The notes: generated by a model from the letters alone, not told the origin. A DNA stretch of 64,000 nucleotides from Selaginella moellendorffii (GCF_000143415.4 NW_003314323.1:686499-750498); one strand, 5' to 3'; numbered from the stretch's first letter, positions 29,773 through 43,213 are shown. Program-made: numbers and translations.

Positions 29773-29836
29773 TCTCCTCAAGAGCCCTAAGAATATGAAA
29801 TTTTGGCGCCAATTTTCTAGGGCTCTAGTGGGATCG
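29773..29836. promoter_or_regulatory. Bidirectional promoter between FANCL and RecQ helicase
   Basis: Only 64 bp separate the two start codons, which point away from each other. Both leaders and the core promoter must fit here or overlap the other gene's first exon. The stretch contains AGCCCTAAGAATAT and TTTTGGCGCCAATTTT. The latter includes a near-perfect E2F site (TTTGGCGCCAA), palindromic, at 29801-29814. Confidence 0.8.
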
Positions 29837-32182
<2,346 letters not shown>

Positions 32183-32308
32183 AAGAAAAGGTATTTACTT
32201 GATGTCAATAAATCAAGTAAGAAACCACAAGGGTAAAAAAGTGCGCTTTGTTTCAAAACATCTCCCGCGTCTTTTTGCCCTAAGATTATTCTCTTCGTTT
32301 CGTGGGCG

Positions 32309-32341
32309 ATGAGCTAGGGCGCGATGAGCAGCGTCGTCTAG
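32309..32341 (+). promoter_or_regulatory. Two short upstream ORFs in the TRAIP-like leader
   Basis: ATGAGCTAG (32309-32317) and ATGAGCAGCGTCGTCTAG (32324-32341) precede the main ATG at 32348. The second uORF and the true start lie in a tandem 23-24 bp repeat (GCGATGAGCAGCGTCGTCTA and CCGATGAGCAGCATCGTCTG), so the uORF begins MSSVV and the protein begins MSSIV. Confidence 0.7.
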
Positions 32342-32347
32342 GGCCCG

Positions 32348-34156
32348 ATGAGCAGCATCGTCTGTCCGGTGTGTTATGAGGATGCCAAGCCTGGAAGCGA
32401 GGATCTCCAAGCTATTGCTGGATGCGGACATGTGTTTCACGAGCTTTGGTATGTGATTCATTTCGCGCGATCAATCTATTCATTCCTTTCTTCTGATCCT
32501 CATTCTCTTCTCGTCAAGTCTCCAGCAATGGCTCGAGTATTGCCACAGGAAACCGTGCTGCCCGGTGTGTAAAGAATCTTGCCCAGCGAAACAGATCCAT
32601 CGGCTATACTTTTTATCATCCGACCAACAAACCCAATCAGTTTCTCACTCGCAAAACAGCAGCGCAACCATTGACGCAGTAAGATCTCCACATTTTATTC
32701 TCCATGGTTTTGCTCGAATTCTTTACTTTCTTCTTTTCCTTGTAGGTGCTTGGGAAGCTGGAGTCTCAGCTCTCGGTAGCTAATGCAGCACTACAAGCGA
32801 TCAAGCAAGAAAACAAGCATCTCGATGACGAGGTGGATTTTCCTTTTATCAAAAAGTGTTTTTTTACTGATAAATCTGTGTCACAGCTCGCCAATCTTAA
32901 GATCAAGCTTGAGAAATCAGAGTGTGTTCGACGGAAAGCTATGAGTGACCTTGACATCTGCAGAGAATCCTCGTCAAGGCTCCAGGAGGTATATTCAAAC
33001 TTTTTTAGACGTTCAGCATGAGCCTGTGTGTTCTTCCTGTAGGAAGTGAATAGGAGTTTAGAGGACCGCACGAAGCTGATTGAGAAGAACACATCGTTAG
33101 CAAAAGAGCTTGCTTCCATGAAGATGTAAGTAGTGCCTTGTATTTGCAGTGTTTTAAACCGTCATTGTCACAGGGTAGCAGACATTTCCTTGGACGAGGA
33201 TGAAATCTTGCGGCTTGCAAATGTAGGCCAAGCAAAGAACAAGGATAATATTATTGACACGCTCACAAGATCCCTTGTCATTCGTAACAAGTATGTTTCT
33301 ATGTTCTTCTTGACGCGACCAATCCTTCCAAGCCGTCTGTATTCAGGAGTTACAGAGACTTGGTGAACAAGTGCAGCTCTTTGGGAATGAACGAGACAGT
33401 TGCTATTCAAAAAGCTAACAAAGCATCTGAGCAACTCAGAATTCTAAAGGTATGCACAGCTTTGATCCATGTTTTTTCTCTACTTATCGAATCCAGGCTC
33501 GCGTCCAAGAGCTAGAAAAAGCTCTAGAGGTTAAAGAAAACAAGGAGCTTCGAGACCTGAAGAGGAAGATCGAACAAAGTAATACGAACTTTGTAGCTGA
33601 AAAAAAGATGGCTTCCACAACTGCGGAACATGAGGACAAAGTCAGGCATGAAACCGCTACTGAGGATGGCTGCTTTGTGCCTAAGCCTACAAATCTCTGC
33701 TCTGATAAAGCTCTACAAATCTCCATAAGGCGCGACGCTCCAATATGTAGCCCGATTCTTCCAGGTAAATCACTGAAACGTCTCACTTCCTCACCAGCAG
33801 CACCATGAGTCGCAGGCGACTTGGCGAAAAACCAAGAGCAAGTCTGTGCGCAAGACTCGTCGACCAGAAAGAGAGTGTACGCCGCAACGAGCGGGACGAG
33901 CTCTCCTCGAGGATTTACACCGTCCAGCAGTGACAAGGGAAGCTTCATACTCCGCGGTGCAGATGGCCGTGGTGGAAGAGTGACGATCTTGAAGCCTCCG
34001 GTAAGTCCGATCACTTTAGTCTCAGTGTCTAAGTCCATATATGTTTCCAAATTCCAGGGAATCAAAGCAAGCGCGCATAAACAATCCAAGCGTGCCAAGA
34101 ATCACCGCAGCAACGAAGGATTGCACATAGAACACTTCTTCGGGCGAGCAGAATAG
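32348..34156 (+). CDS. TRAIP: TRAIP-like RING E3 ubiquitin ligase
   Basis: TRAIP ubiquitinates the CMG helicase at stalled or converging forks and steers cross-link repair. The N-terminal RING is CPVCYED, CGHVFHELCLQQWLEYC and CCPVC, split by an intron inside the motif. Long coiled-coil exons follow (VLGKLESQLSVANAALQAI, KIKLEKSECVRRKAMSDL, RVQELEKALEVKENKELRDL). The C-terminus is basic and ends EGLHIEHFFGRAE, which resembles a PCNA-interacting peptide without the usual Gln. RING plus coiled coil plus terminal PIP-like motif is the TRAIP layout. Plant orthologues are little studied. It lies 165 bp downstream of the RecQ gene on the same strand. Confidence 0.8.
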
Positions 34157-34232
34157 AGTATGGTTGCATTACATAGTATATATTTTGCGGTATATTGCAT
34201 TTTGCAGCAATGTATAATACCATAGTTCTCCG

Positions 34233-34929
34233 TCACGGAGCTTCCAGGAGCATCTTGCCAGTGTCAAACTCCAGAAGCGGCTGCTGCTCCAGCCAAGACT
34301 CATCGAACTCGATGTTGTTATCCGGGATCGCGAAGAGCTCCTCCAGAAACGCATCGTCCAGTGTAAACGTTTGCTCGTCACCTTCCAAGCTTCTGGATTG
34401 CGGCTGCTTGGCATCGATATCACTTCCCACAAACTCTCCTTGCACAGCTTGAATTGCATCCTCGAAATCACCATCTGCGGAGCTCAACGAAGGCGAGGAT
34501 ACCAGAGGTGGTGGCGAATCCTTGTTCAAGGTTAACTCCTCTGGCTCTTGAGACTTGGGACGATCCTCCGCCAACTTATGGGTAGTGTCACCTTGTAACG
34601 ATTGGATGAAGGGCTTCATCTGGGGTGGCAGAGTTTCGAAATTGAGGCCGGCGATAGTGTCGAGGGCGTATTTCTTGCCCGTGTCCGGAGAGATAGCCGA
34701 TACGTTGAGTATTGTACGTGTGAGCACATGTAGTTCCCATATTTTCTTTGTGATGCCGAAAATTCTCTTGCGGAAACAACTTTTTCTTGTTTCCGGGTCC
34801 TGGATGTATTTGAGTGGGATTTTCTTCTTTCCGGCTGTTTTTTTCTACAACATAAATCAAAGAAGGAAAATTGAAGAACTATACATGGAACAATCATACA
34901 AATACAAATACCTTGATTGATGGCGACAT
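34233..34929 (-). CDS. SRF-like (type I) MADS-box transcription factor
   Basis: Two exons (34912-34929 and 34233-34844). Exon 1 encodes only MSPSIK. Exon 2 begins KKTAGKKKIPLKYIQDPETR, then KSCFRKRIFGITKKIWELHV and LTRTILNVSAISPDTGKKYA, a divergent MADS domain most like the SRF class. There is no K-box. The C-terminal half is acidic, with hydrophobic patches DDAFLEELFAIPD and DESWLEQQPLLEF that could activate transcription. The MADS domain departs from consensus at several positions (TRTILNVSAI where TGTQVxLLVxS is usual), so DNA binding may be altered. Tail-to-tail with the TRAIP-like gene, 76 bp apart. Confidence 0.75.
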
Positions 34930-35229
34930 CCTATTGGGGGGACAATCCCTTAAATTGTCTCCCCATGGGGGGGACAACAACTTAAATATTATATCTTACC
35001 CTTAAATCAGAAATAATATTTTATTAAGTGTACGATCTGCTAATTCCAGCGACAGCGTCCAATTTGATGATACAAGTGTATCCCTAAATTAATCACGAAA
35101 GCATCTTCACATGATATCTCTAAGAAATGTACTCGTGTGGAATTCCACCCTCAAAGCGTATCCGGAGCGCAGTCTCTTAGAAGAAAGCTCACAACTATTT
35201 GGGAAAGCTCCGGGTATCTATCTCCATAT
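34930..35229. other. Intergenic region with a strong inverted repeat beside the MADS start
   Basis: GGGGGACAAT (34937-34946) and ATTGTCTCCCC (34954-34964) form a hairpin, and a third GGGGGGGACAAC arm follows. The hairpin lies 7-35 bp upstream of the MADS start codon. The rest, to 35229, is AT-rich and shows nothing else. Confidence 0.6.
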
Positions 35230-36923
35230 CTAAATCAAAAGCTTTTGATAAATGAAATGGTTCCATGTGTCCACAGCCCCTGGTAAGCACCAGTGCAAGC
35301 AGTCATTTCTCCGTGGCTTACCTGGTTCCTGTGTCTTGAAGAAATTTGGATGCCCATCCGGCCTCATGAATGCGCTGTAAGTGACGTCCAAAACATCAAA
35401 CCTACTAGCATTCGCCAGCCCCGCCACCTTTCCTCTCTCTACCTCCGCCACCTTTGCTCTCTCCACCTCCTCCCTCTGGATCCTGTTCATCCCGCTGCTC
35501 ATGAAGGGCAGCCGTACGCTCCCGGGGGAGTATGGCACGGTACGGTTGCACACCCCGCCGGCGTACCACGCCCCGTGCTCGAAGTGATCGACCGTCACCG
35601 TCCTCGCGATGGTAACACCGCGGAACTCCCGCAGCAGGTAGCCCAGGACGCTGCGGTACGCTAGCCGGTAGGCCTCTAGCTGGTCGACCTTAGTGACACC
35701 ATCGCCAGCAGCATTGCATGGGTTGCAACCAAGAACTTTGGAGGAGTTGTAGTAGACGCTGGGGCGGTAGTACCAGTATCCCGTGGAGATCACCGCAACG
35801 TCGTACTGGAGGACCTTGGAGGCCCAGATATCGTCCGGGGTGTCGAGGAAGACGCGGTAGGGATCGCTAGGAGATGTTCCAGGCGAGAACTTGACGAGGA
35901 ACGGTGACCAGATGTGCGTGAGCGTGAAGTTGTGGCGGTCGAATCCCCACCGCATCTCCTTGTCCGACTCCTCGAAGAAGATGATCTGGGGTCTCTCGAG
36001 CTTGTGGGGCTCTTCCACCTAGACGAGAAAGTTTCCAAAAGTTTCTAGGAGCTCTTTGCTTGGAACTTGGAGGCTTACTTGGGCGAGCGCGCAGAGGAGA
36101 GATTGCATATGGTTTCTGGCCATGGAGTCGCCGATGAAGATCATCTTTTTGTTTGTCATGCGGCGAAGGAAGTCGCGGGGATCCAGAGGTGGTAGCTCGC
36201 AATCGTCGGGCTTCCACCTCCAGTTGAGGTACGTCAGGTCGGGCCTTCCATTTTTCACGCAGTTTTGGTTCGGCTGGATGAACTTGCACGTCTCGTTGGT
36301 GTAGAGCGGAGGTGTTGAATCGGGCACCCAGTTACCCTTTGAAAGATCACACTTTTCTCCTGAAAAAAAAAACAAGAAAGATAAAAGGAGAAAAAAAGGC
36401 AAAAAGTTCGAAAAAAGCTACCTGAGCTTGATGGTGGATTGCTGGATCTCTCCTCTAAAAAAAAATCGAATATAAGCTAAGCATCGACCAATCCAAGTTG
36501 AGAATTTACCTGTGGTGTCCGTGGCTTGGTCATGTTTCTCTGAAATCATCCAGTTATAAAACGGGAAGTGATTGATTCCATAACTTTACCTGATCCTGGA
36601 ACATAGATCCAATCAGGAAACCAGATAAAAGAAGAAGTAAAAATACCTGAAGGAGAAGGAGATGGAGCATCACCGGTTGTCTCCTTTGCATTGCTGGGTG
36701 TGTCTAGAGAACCAAACTCTCAGATCCAAAGAGAAAGACTTGCAAAACCACTAAAATGAGGGTAAATTTTAGCCAAACCTGACAATGAGTCCCGGATCCT
36801 GCTGTTGATGGCGGCGAGCTCCGCCTCAAAATCCTGCCCTGGAAGGAAAGACAAGTAAACGAACCACAGATTGAGCAGCGTGAAGACGATCACTATGATC
36901 GATGTAACAGCGGCGTTCGCCAT
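35230..36923 (-). CDS. TBL: Trichome birefringence-like (TBL) polysaccharide O-acetyltransferase, copy 1
   Basis: A Golgi type II enzyme that O-acetylates cell-wall polysaccharides. Seven exons: 36923-36779, 36703-36647, 36595-36590, 36539-36510, 36454-36422, 36359-36079 and 36018-35230. A membrane anchor (TSIIVIVFTLLNLWFVYLSF) is followed by a Ser/Pro/Thr-rich stalk made wholly by four small exons of 57, 6, 30 and 33 nt, all phase 1. The TBL domain begins EKCDLSKGNWVPDSTPPLY. The GDS motif is KKMIFIGDSMARNH, and the DxxH motif is NDCLHWCLPGAVDTWN. Middle blocks are GFDRHNFTLTHIWSPFL and TVDHFEHGAWYAGGVCNRT. The acetyl acceptor is unknown. Confidence 0.94.
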
Positions 36924-37565
36924 AGCTTCATGGTGTTTCTAGAAATCCAGACAGAAAAACCAGGCAGGAAAGAAGGGATCTCCAATCGACTGGATGGAGG
37001 GATTCAAAGCCTCCAGCCGGGAAGTAGCTCTCCAATCGGCATCACCGCAACTATTCCTTGTGCTTGTCACTACGTGCTTACGGGAGAGAGAGCAAGAGAA
37101 AAAGCATCTTTCCGAAAAGAAATAAACATACCTTCCAGTCACGAAGACACGCTGTGTGATACTTGGTGGGGCGTTTAAGTCCGCGGGATTGTCAATCTCA
37201 AAGTGGTCCTGTGCTGTCACAAAGAACAAGGGAACTAATAATCAACCGAGACCCACTGGAACTTTTGGTGGAGCAATCCTTGTCGTGGAGCATTCCTGTT
37301 TGAAGACACGATCAAAGAAACCAATTCAAAACAAACACTGGTTGCAAGAAAAAATGGTGAAAGTTTGCTCGATCAGTAACACTGGAGGTAAAAGAAAAGT
37401 TTTCTGGATCGACCGTGAAAACGTTTCGATCTTATGCTTACTACCGGACTGTTAGCTTCGGAGCCGGAGAACAGCTCGAGCTCGAGCTGGAAGAATCGTA
37501 CCGAAAAACCAAAAGAAAAAAAGAAAACCAAAGAATAGATCGATCGAGATTCGAGATCGATCACT
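36924..37565. promoter_or_regulatory. Intergenic region between the two TBL genes
   Basis: No coding signal was found. It holds the 3' end of TBL copy 2 and the promoter of TBL copy 1, both minus. No repeat or RNA gene was noticed. Confidence 0.3.
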
Positions 37566-39158
37566 TCATCCTCCTCGAACCTTGTGAAACTGTCTCAACT
37601 TGGAGTCCCCCATCTCGCTCTTCCTCCGCGTCTCGATCAGCAAGTGGAAGAGAAGCTGGTTCCACGTATCGATCGGGCCGGGCAAGCACCAGTGCAAGCA
37701 ATCGTTCTGCGGCCTCTCGCCCGGCGGCTGGACGCGAAAGGTGTTTGGATGCCCGTCGGGCCTCAAGAACGAGCTCCAAGTCACATTCAACACCGCCATC
37801 TTCTTCTTCCCACTTTGATCCTCCCGCAACACTCGCTCAAACTCCTCCACCTGGATGTGGTTCATCTCGTTGCTCATCCACGGCAGCTCCAAGCCGGCTG
37901 CCTGATCGAACGGGATCGTCCGGTTGCACAGCCCCCCCGTGTTCCAGGAGCCGTGCTCGAAGTGATCCACCGTGATCGTCCGGAGAACCGTGACCCCCCG
38001 GAAGTTGGCGGCCATGAATTCGAGCATGTTGCGGTGCGCGAGCCTGTAGGCCGGGAGGACCTCGAAGATGGGCAAGTTGAGGTGCGACCGAGGATTGCAT
38101 CCCAGGATGGTGTTGTTGGAGTAGTAGACGCTGGGGCGGAAGAACCAGTAGCCGGACGAGAGGATCGCGACGTCGTATTCGTGGAGCTGCGTCTCCCACA
38201 CGCTCTCCGGGACGTCGAGATGGATGTGGTAGATCTCGTCCACGAACTCGTGCTGCGCGAGGAACGGCGACCAGAGGTGGCCCAGCGTGAAGTTGTGCGA
38301 TCGAAACCCCCATTTCATGATCTTGTCATCGGTGTCAAAGAAGATCTTCTCGGGCTCCTCCACCTGTTGTTCATCGTCAACCTTTAGAGCTCCACCGGAG
38401 AAGTTCTAAGAGATTGTTAGAGATTTACCTGGGCGAGAGCGCACAGCAAGGATTGCATGTGGTTGCGAGCGATGGAATCGCCGATAAACACCATCTTCTT
38501 GCCGCGCATGGAGTCGAGAAACTTGGCTGGATCCAAGCTCTCCAGCTCGCAGCCGTCGGGCTTCCACCGCCAATCCAAGTACCCTCGATCGGGCCTCCCA
38601 TTCATCATACAGTTCTGCGAGGGCTGGATGAACGCGCACGTCTCGTTCGTGTACAGTGGCGTCCGGCTCGAATCGGGAATCCATTTTCCCACAGAGATGT
38701 CACACTCTTAGAAAGAAAGAAAGATAATCGATCAGATGGGTCCAGGATCCTGGGACCGATTCCCAAAACCGAGTACCTGGGCTCGCGATTTCCTCTATTG
38801 GGTCACTGGAACTGCCATTCCCTCCCGGTAATTCGCACCCCTCGCATTGCTGATCGACCGATGGGGACGAAGAACCAATACCTGGAGCTGGAGAATTGTC
38901 GATTTCTCGTGGTGGGTCGCTCGAGTTCACGGTGGCGGGGGCGCTCCGGGCAGCGCCAGCGCCAGCGGCAGGAGAGAGGTCGATTTCGTGCCTGGCACCA
39001 ATGTCAGGCGCAGTGGTAAACGCGCCATCTTCGCTTCCTGGCCAACGAACAAAGGAGGAGAAGGAGAAGAACCAGCAATTAGCGAAGAGGGCGATGGCGG
39101 CCACCGTTGCAAACGCCAGTGCCGTTCGCCCACCGCCCATCGCCGCCTCCTTTCTCAT
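37566..39158 (-). CDS. TBL: Trichome birefringence-like (TBL) polysaccharide O-acetyltransferase, copy 2
   Basis: Three exons: 39158-38777, 38706-38430 and 38363-37566. The anchor is TALAFATVAAIALFANCWFF. The stalk, rich in Ser, Pro and Gly, is in exon 1 here rather than spread over small exons. The TBL domain reads ECDISVGKWIPDSSRTPLY, with GDS motif KKMVFIGDSIARNH and DxxH motif NDCLHWCLPGPIDTWN. The last two exon borders match those of copy 1 exactly (CALAQ|VEEP), so the genes arose by tandem duplication. The start could also be the ATG at 39140. A C-terminal tail after LLIETRRK extends past copy 1. Confidence 0.93.
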
Positions 39159-39813
39159 GGCCTTGGAGGACCGCTTGCCGCATCTCTCTGGGTGGTCACT
39201 GCCGAGCCATGCCAAACAAAACGGCGACCATTTCAACCCCTCTTTTCTTCCAGGGTACATAAAGCTGGTCATGTTCTTGCGGCTGGGATACAAAAGCATA
39301 AATGCAAAAGCAAAGCAACGCGCAAGAGAGAGATCTTTCTCTTCTTTCGAGGCAAAAGAGCTCTCTCTCTCTCTCTCGATCGGCGCTTCCTGCACACGGC
39401 GACATTCCCTTTTGTTTTGCGATGATCGCGCCCGGTTCGTTACGTCGGGTGGAATGGAATAGGCGCGCCTGCCATGCTTCGTCTTGACGAACAATCAACT
39501 CCCAGCGATTCCCCTGTTTTTAGGGCACCCAGAAATTTAGGTCAAAATCAGGAATTTAAATTTCGAGATTCGCGCTATAGTTAACGTGCACGGCCACGCA
39601 AGCTTTCTTTCCGCGCCACGTGCTTGGGCCAGGGCATGGGCCACTGGCCAAAACCCGCGTGGCGGTACGGCTATTGGATAAACCCAAGCCCGCATCGTCA
39701 CCGTTTCAACCGACGGCTGCGATGGCGCCACATTGCGATATATTAGCGCGTTTTGGCCCATGCATTGAAAGGGTCCGCTTCTTCTTTCGCTGCTCTCTTT
39801 GGGTTCTCCGGCT
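39159..39813. promoter_or_regulatory. Divergent promoter region of TBL copy 2 and DRM1/ARP
   Basis: No gene seen. A CT repeat (CTCTCTCTCTCTCTC) lies near 39361-39376 and would fall in the TBL leader or promoter. A G-box CACGTG is at about 39617, and TGGGCC-type site II motifs lie at about 39625-39650 and 39757. Confidence 0.4.
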
Positions 39814-40592
39814 ATGGGACTTCTCGACAAGCTGTGGGACGATGTAGTCGCGGGGCCAAAACCATCCGAGGGCCTCGGCAAGCTGAGGAGGAAGAGCAAT
39901 CCAGGTGAGCGATCGATCTTTCCCTGCTTTTCGCTTTCTTCGGGCGGATTTTGCTGGATTTCCTTGCTCTTGCTTGTGTTTTAGCTGATCTTGTGATGGA
40001 TCGGTCGATATTCCAGCGGGTGAGAACGGCGATCGGCGATTCCAGCAGCGGAGCAAGAGCATCGCTGTTCCTAGGCGGCCGCCGGCCTTGAATGTCGAGT
40101 GCGAGGCCTCGTCGCCCTCTTCGTCGTCGCTGCCGTCGACGCCGCTGGGATCGAGCCCTCTAAATTCCCCCTCGCCTGTGCCATCTCCGGGTATGAACTT
40201 CTCTATCGATAATCTCTAGCAGTGTCTTGAAATTCTCTCTTTGCTATCGTCTTTAGATTTCCCCCTTCTTTGTCAGTGTCTTCTACATTCGATTTGTTCT
40301 TTAGTTTTGCGTTTTGCTAGTTCTAGATTTTGCTATCTTCACAAATTGGCTCTCTAGGCCTAGTTCTAGATTTTGCTATCGTTTCTTCGCTAACGCTTGG
40401 ATCTTTCTCATCTTTCCAGCCTCGAGAATGCGGCACAGTCTGTTTCGTCAATGCAACAATAGTTTCACGACCCAATCCGATCTGTAAGTTCCTTTCCGCT
40501 GCCGAATTTTCCTACCAAAGTTTTGGTGACATCTTCTCACGGAGAGAATCGACTTTTTTGGCAGGATGGTCATTAGTGCGCTGGACAAGTGA
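39814..40592 (+). CDS. Dormancy/auxin-associated protein (DRM1/ARP family)
   Basis: The first exon encodes MGLLDKLWDDVVAGPKPSEG, then LGKLRRKSNP, the hallmark of the DRM1/ARP family, whose members are induced in dormant tissue and repressed by auxin. Further exons give a Ser/Pro-rich middle (PSTPLGSSPLNSPSPVPS) and a C-terminus RMRHSLFRQCNNSFTTQSDL. The last intron is uncertain. Reading through gives a TAA directly after SDL; splicing adds MVISALDK and ends at 40592. The first intron has two possible acceptors near 39985 and 40017; the second keeps the frame open. Biochemical function is unknown for the family. Confidence 0.75.
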
Positions 40593-41243
40593 TCGATCGT
40601 TACGATCTACACTTGGAAGATATGTAAGATCCCTGGTGCGTAACGCGGCCTGGTCCTGCGCGGTGGCTCTGCGTCCAAAGCCATCGATGACGATGAAGAT
40701 GATGATGAAAAATAGTGTAAAGTTTTGTATCAAAGTACCTTGTGTGGTCCTGGGACTCGAATCCCGCCCTTCTAAGCAAAAGAAGTGTTTGTGTGGTTTC
40801 GTTCTTATCGCGAAGCTTTGTATTACTCGGTCTCCGCGTTTGTGGTGTCATTCTTATCTGTAACTTATCTACGCGTTTGAGAACTCCTGCAAAGAACTTT
40901 GTAGCAAAGGAGGTGGCGAAAGAGAACTTTCGTACCATTCAGTCGCAAGACAATCGTGATTCTTGAAGAAAGCCATTGATCCACGCAAAATCCTGGGAAG
41001 CGAATAAAGAATAACACACACACAAAAAAAAAAGTGTGGTCAAATGTACCTCGTTCACGCAATCTCGCTCGAGCGTTTCCAGGCTCCACCATATCCATTT
41101 TGTTGTCCCTTCTAGAGCTTTCCACGAGCTTCCTCTGAGCAAGCGGGACTTTCCCGTGATTCGGCCGGACAACAAAGAAGAAACCCGAGAGCTTTTGGGT
41201 GGTGCGTCGCATCGGATCAAGCTCTCCTGGGAAAAACTGACTT
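40593..41243. other. Intergenic, no gene; one tRNA T-arm-like sequence
   Basis: CTGGGACTCGAATCCCGCCC at about 40748-40767 is the reverse complement of a tRNA T-arm, but no D-arm or acceptor stem partner is found. Otherwise nothing recognised. Confidence 0.35.
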
Positions 41244-42946
41244 TCAGTGAAGCTGCTTGATCAAAGGCCTTTCCGGAAGTCGAGAGAGTATCCCTATCGT
41301 CTCCTCGTCGGCTTCCACCCCGTCAGCTTCCAATCTCTCCATGAATCCAGCCACAGGCTCCCTCGCCACCTCGTACGCCCTGAGCAGCGCGTTGAACAGC
41401 CTCACGTCCGTCTTCCACTTCTCCAGCCTCCAGTTCCGGAAGAGAGTTTCGCAAGCCACAACTTCGCCTCGCTCTGCCAACGCCAGCATCATCATCCGGC
41501 ACGTCCCAACCCACGGCTTTATGTCCTTTCTCGGCTCGGTCGACATGAACTTCCGTTCCTGCGGGGAGAGCTCGAACGGGACCCGGAACACCTGCCTTTC
41601 CAGCTGAAACAAATCCAGGGCCCTTTGGATGTTGTCGTTCTTGAGATGAATCGCAATCAGGTGGTGATACGTCGCTGGATCCGGCTTAAATCCCATCTGA
41701 TGGATCTTTCTCAGTAACGACTCGGCCCGCAGCACAAAGTTTCCGGCCTGACAAACTTGCAGCATCACGTTGCACACAGTTATGTGCATCTTTCTCTGGG
41801 CCGCGAGAGCGAGAAATCCCGACTCTGCCTGTTCAAACAGCCCAACCTTTGCCGAGCTCCTGATCATGCAGATGTAGTCCTCGGCAGTGGGATCCATCCT
41901 GCTCGTAATGTCCCAGATCCTCTTCACCCCTTCCACGTCGCCGATAAACCCGTAGATAACGATGATCACGTTGTAAGTCCTTCGCAGCCTGTTAAACTTC
42001 CCGGTTTCCATGCCGTCCTCCACCACCATCAGCATCTCCTTGGCCTTGTCCACCATCCCGGCCCGCCCGTAGGAACTAGCAAGCATGCAGTACGTGTGCT
42101 CGTCCAGAAAGTTCTTAGACTCCATCATTTCGACGAGGCTCTCCATCTCGGCCACACCCCCGGCTCTGAAAGTCATCGGCAGCAAAATGTTGAAGGAGCA
42201 CATATTGAGAGACTGGCCAGCCTCCTCGGCGTCTCGGATGAGCTCGGCCACCTTCCAGAAAACTTGGTGCTTCTGGTAAAGAGTGAGCATCATGTTGATC
42301 GGTGAGATAGAACGCAATCCCCACCTCTTGAGCGTCGTGTAGATCGATTCCGCGTCGGCAGCCATGCTGTGCCTCACGTACATGGAAAGAAGAACCGTGT
42401 AGCCCTCTCGGGATTTCCAGTCGGCCGGGAGATTGTCAAACATTTCCCTTGCTCGCGTCACACTCACTCTGGAAACCAAGTCGATGTGGTTGAGAGCTTC
42501 CTTGTGGTCGTATGGGATCACTCTCTTCTTGTAAGCTATCCAATCCGATATCTGGAAGAGAAAGGGAGAACTTTAGATCACAGGGATCCCTGGAAGAAAT
42601 TGCGACTCACCCGGAGAGCGTGATGGAATCGCTTGCGCCTGCGCAGCTTGTGGCGGACGATAATCAGTCCATACCTGGTGATCTCGTTGCCCTCCGCCAT
42701 CCATTCCTCGACGATCGGCACCACCAGGTGATCCTGGCACCACTTGAGCCTCGAAATCCTCCTGGCGAGCTCCGCGTGCGCGACTGTCTCCGGCGTCACG
42801 CCGCAGGGATTCTTCCTCGTGATGTAATCCACCAGCGGCGGCCCATCGAAATGGCCGCTATCCCATCCCAGCGCCGTGGACATCGCTCGCCGCCCTAGGA
42901 GCTGGAGCTGGAGCCGGCATTCTCGTAACGCATTCCAGGCAGCCAT
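41244..42946 (-). CDS. P-class pentatricopeptide repeat protein, probably organellar
   Basis: Two exons (42946-42611 and 42551-41244). The N-terminus (MAAWNALRECRLQLQLLGRR) is basic and hydroxyl-poor at the start, like a mitochondrial presequence. Then come a helical segment (ITRYGLIIVRHKLRRRKRFH) and P-type repeats: SREGYTVLLSMYVRHSMAAD, FLDEHTYCMLASSYGRAGMV, TYNVIIVIYGFIGDVEGVK and DPATYHHLIAIHLKNDNIQR. The layout resembles the At2g20710/At4g21705 group. No E or DYW domain. Function is likely organellar RNA binding; the target is unknown. Confidence 0.9.
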
Positions 42947-43213
42947 AGCTAGGGCAATACATTGGGAATATCCTTGACAGAGATCTGGGCCGTTGATTTT
43001 GAGCTGGCAAAAATGGCGGGACTGTTTTTAGGGTTTATTGTGACGTGGTGAAGGGGCGTTTCCTCGGCGATGGCTGTTCTTCGGGGAGATTGGATGAATT
43101 GGCGAAGGGGCGAGTGACGAGCTTGTGTAAGTTTCGTCATTCCTCTGCGTTTTTTGCCGAATCGAAATCGGCGCTGTGTTCTTGCAGGCTTCTTTTTCAT
43201 GAGCGGATGAAGC

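Noticed and set aside
34233-34727. Heat-shock factor activation domain
   Set aside because: The acidic DDAFLEELF patch looked like an AHA motif, but splicing in the upstream exon reveals a MADS domain and no HSF DNA-binding domain.
37566-38387. Long plus-strand open frame opposite TBL copy 2
   Set aside because: It mirrors the strongly supported minus-strand TBL exon and has no signature of its own; GC-rich third positions open the opposite frame.
40735-40800. A complete tRNA gene around the T-arm-like sequence
   Set aside because: No acceptor stem, D-arm or anticodon arm can be folded at the right distance on either strand.
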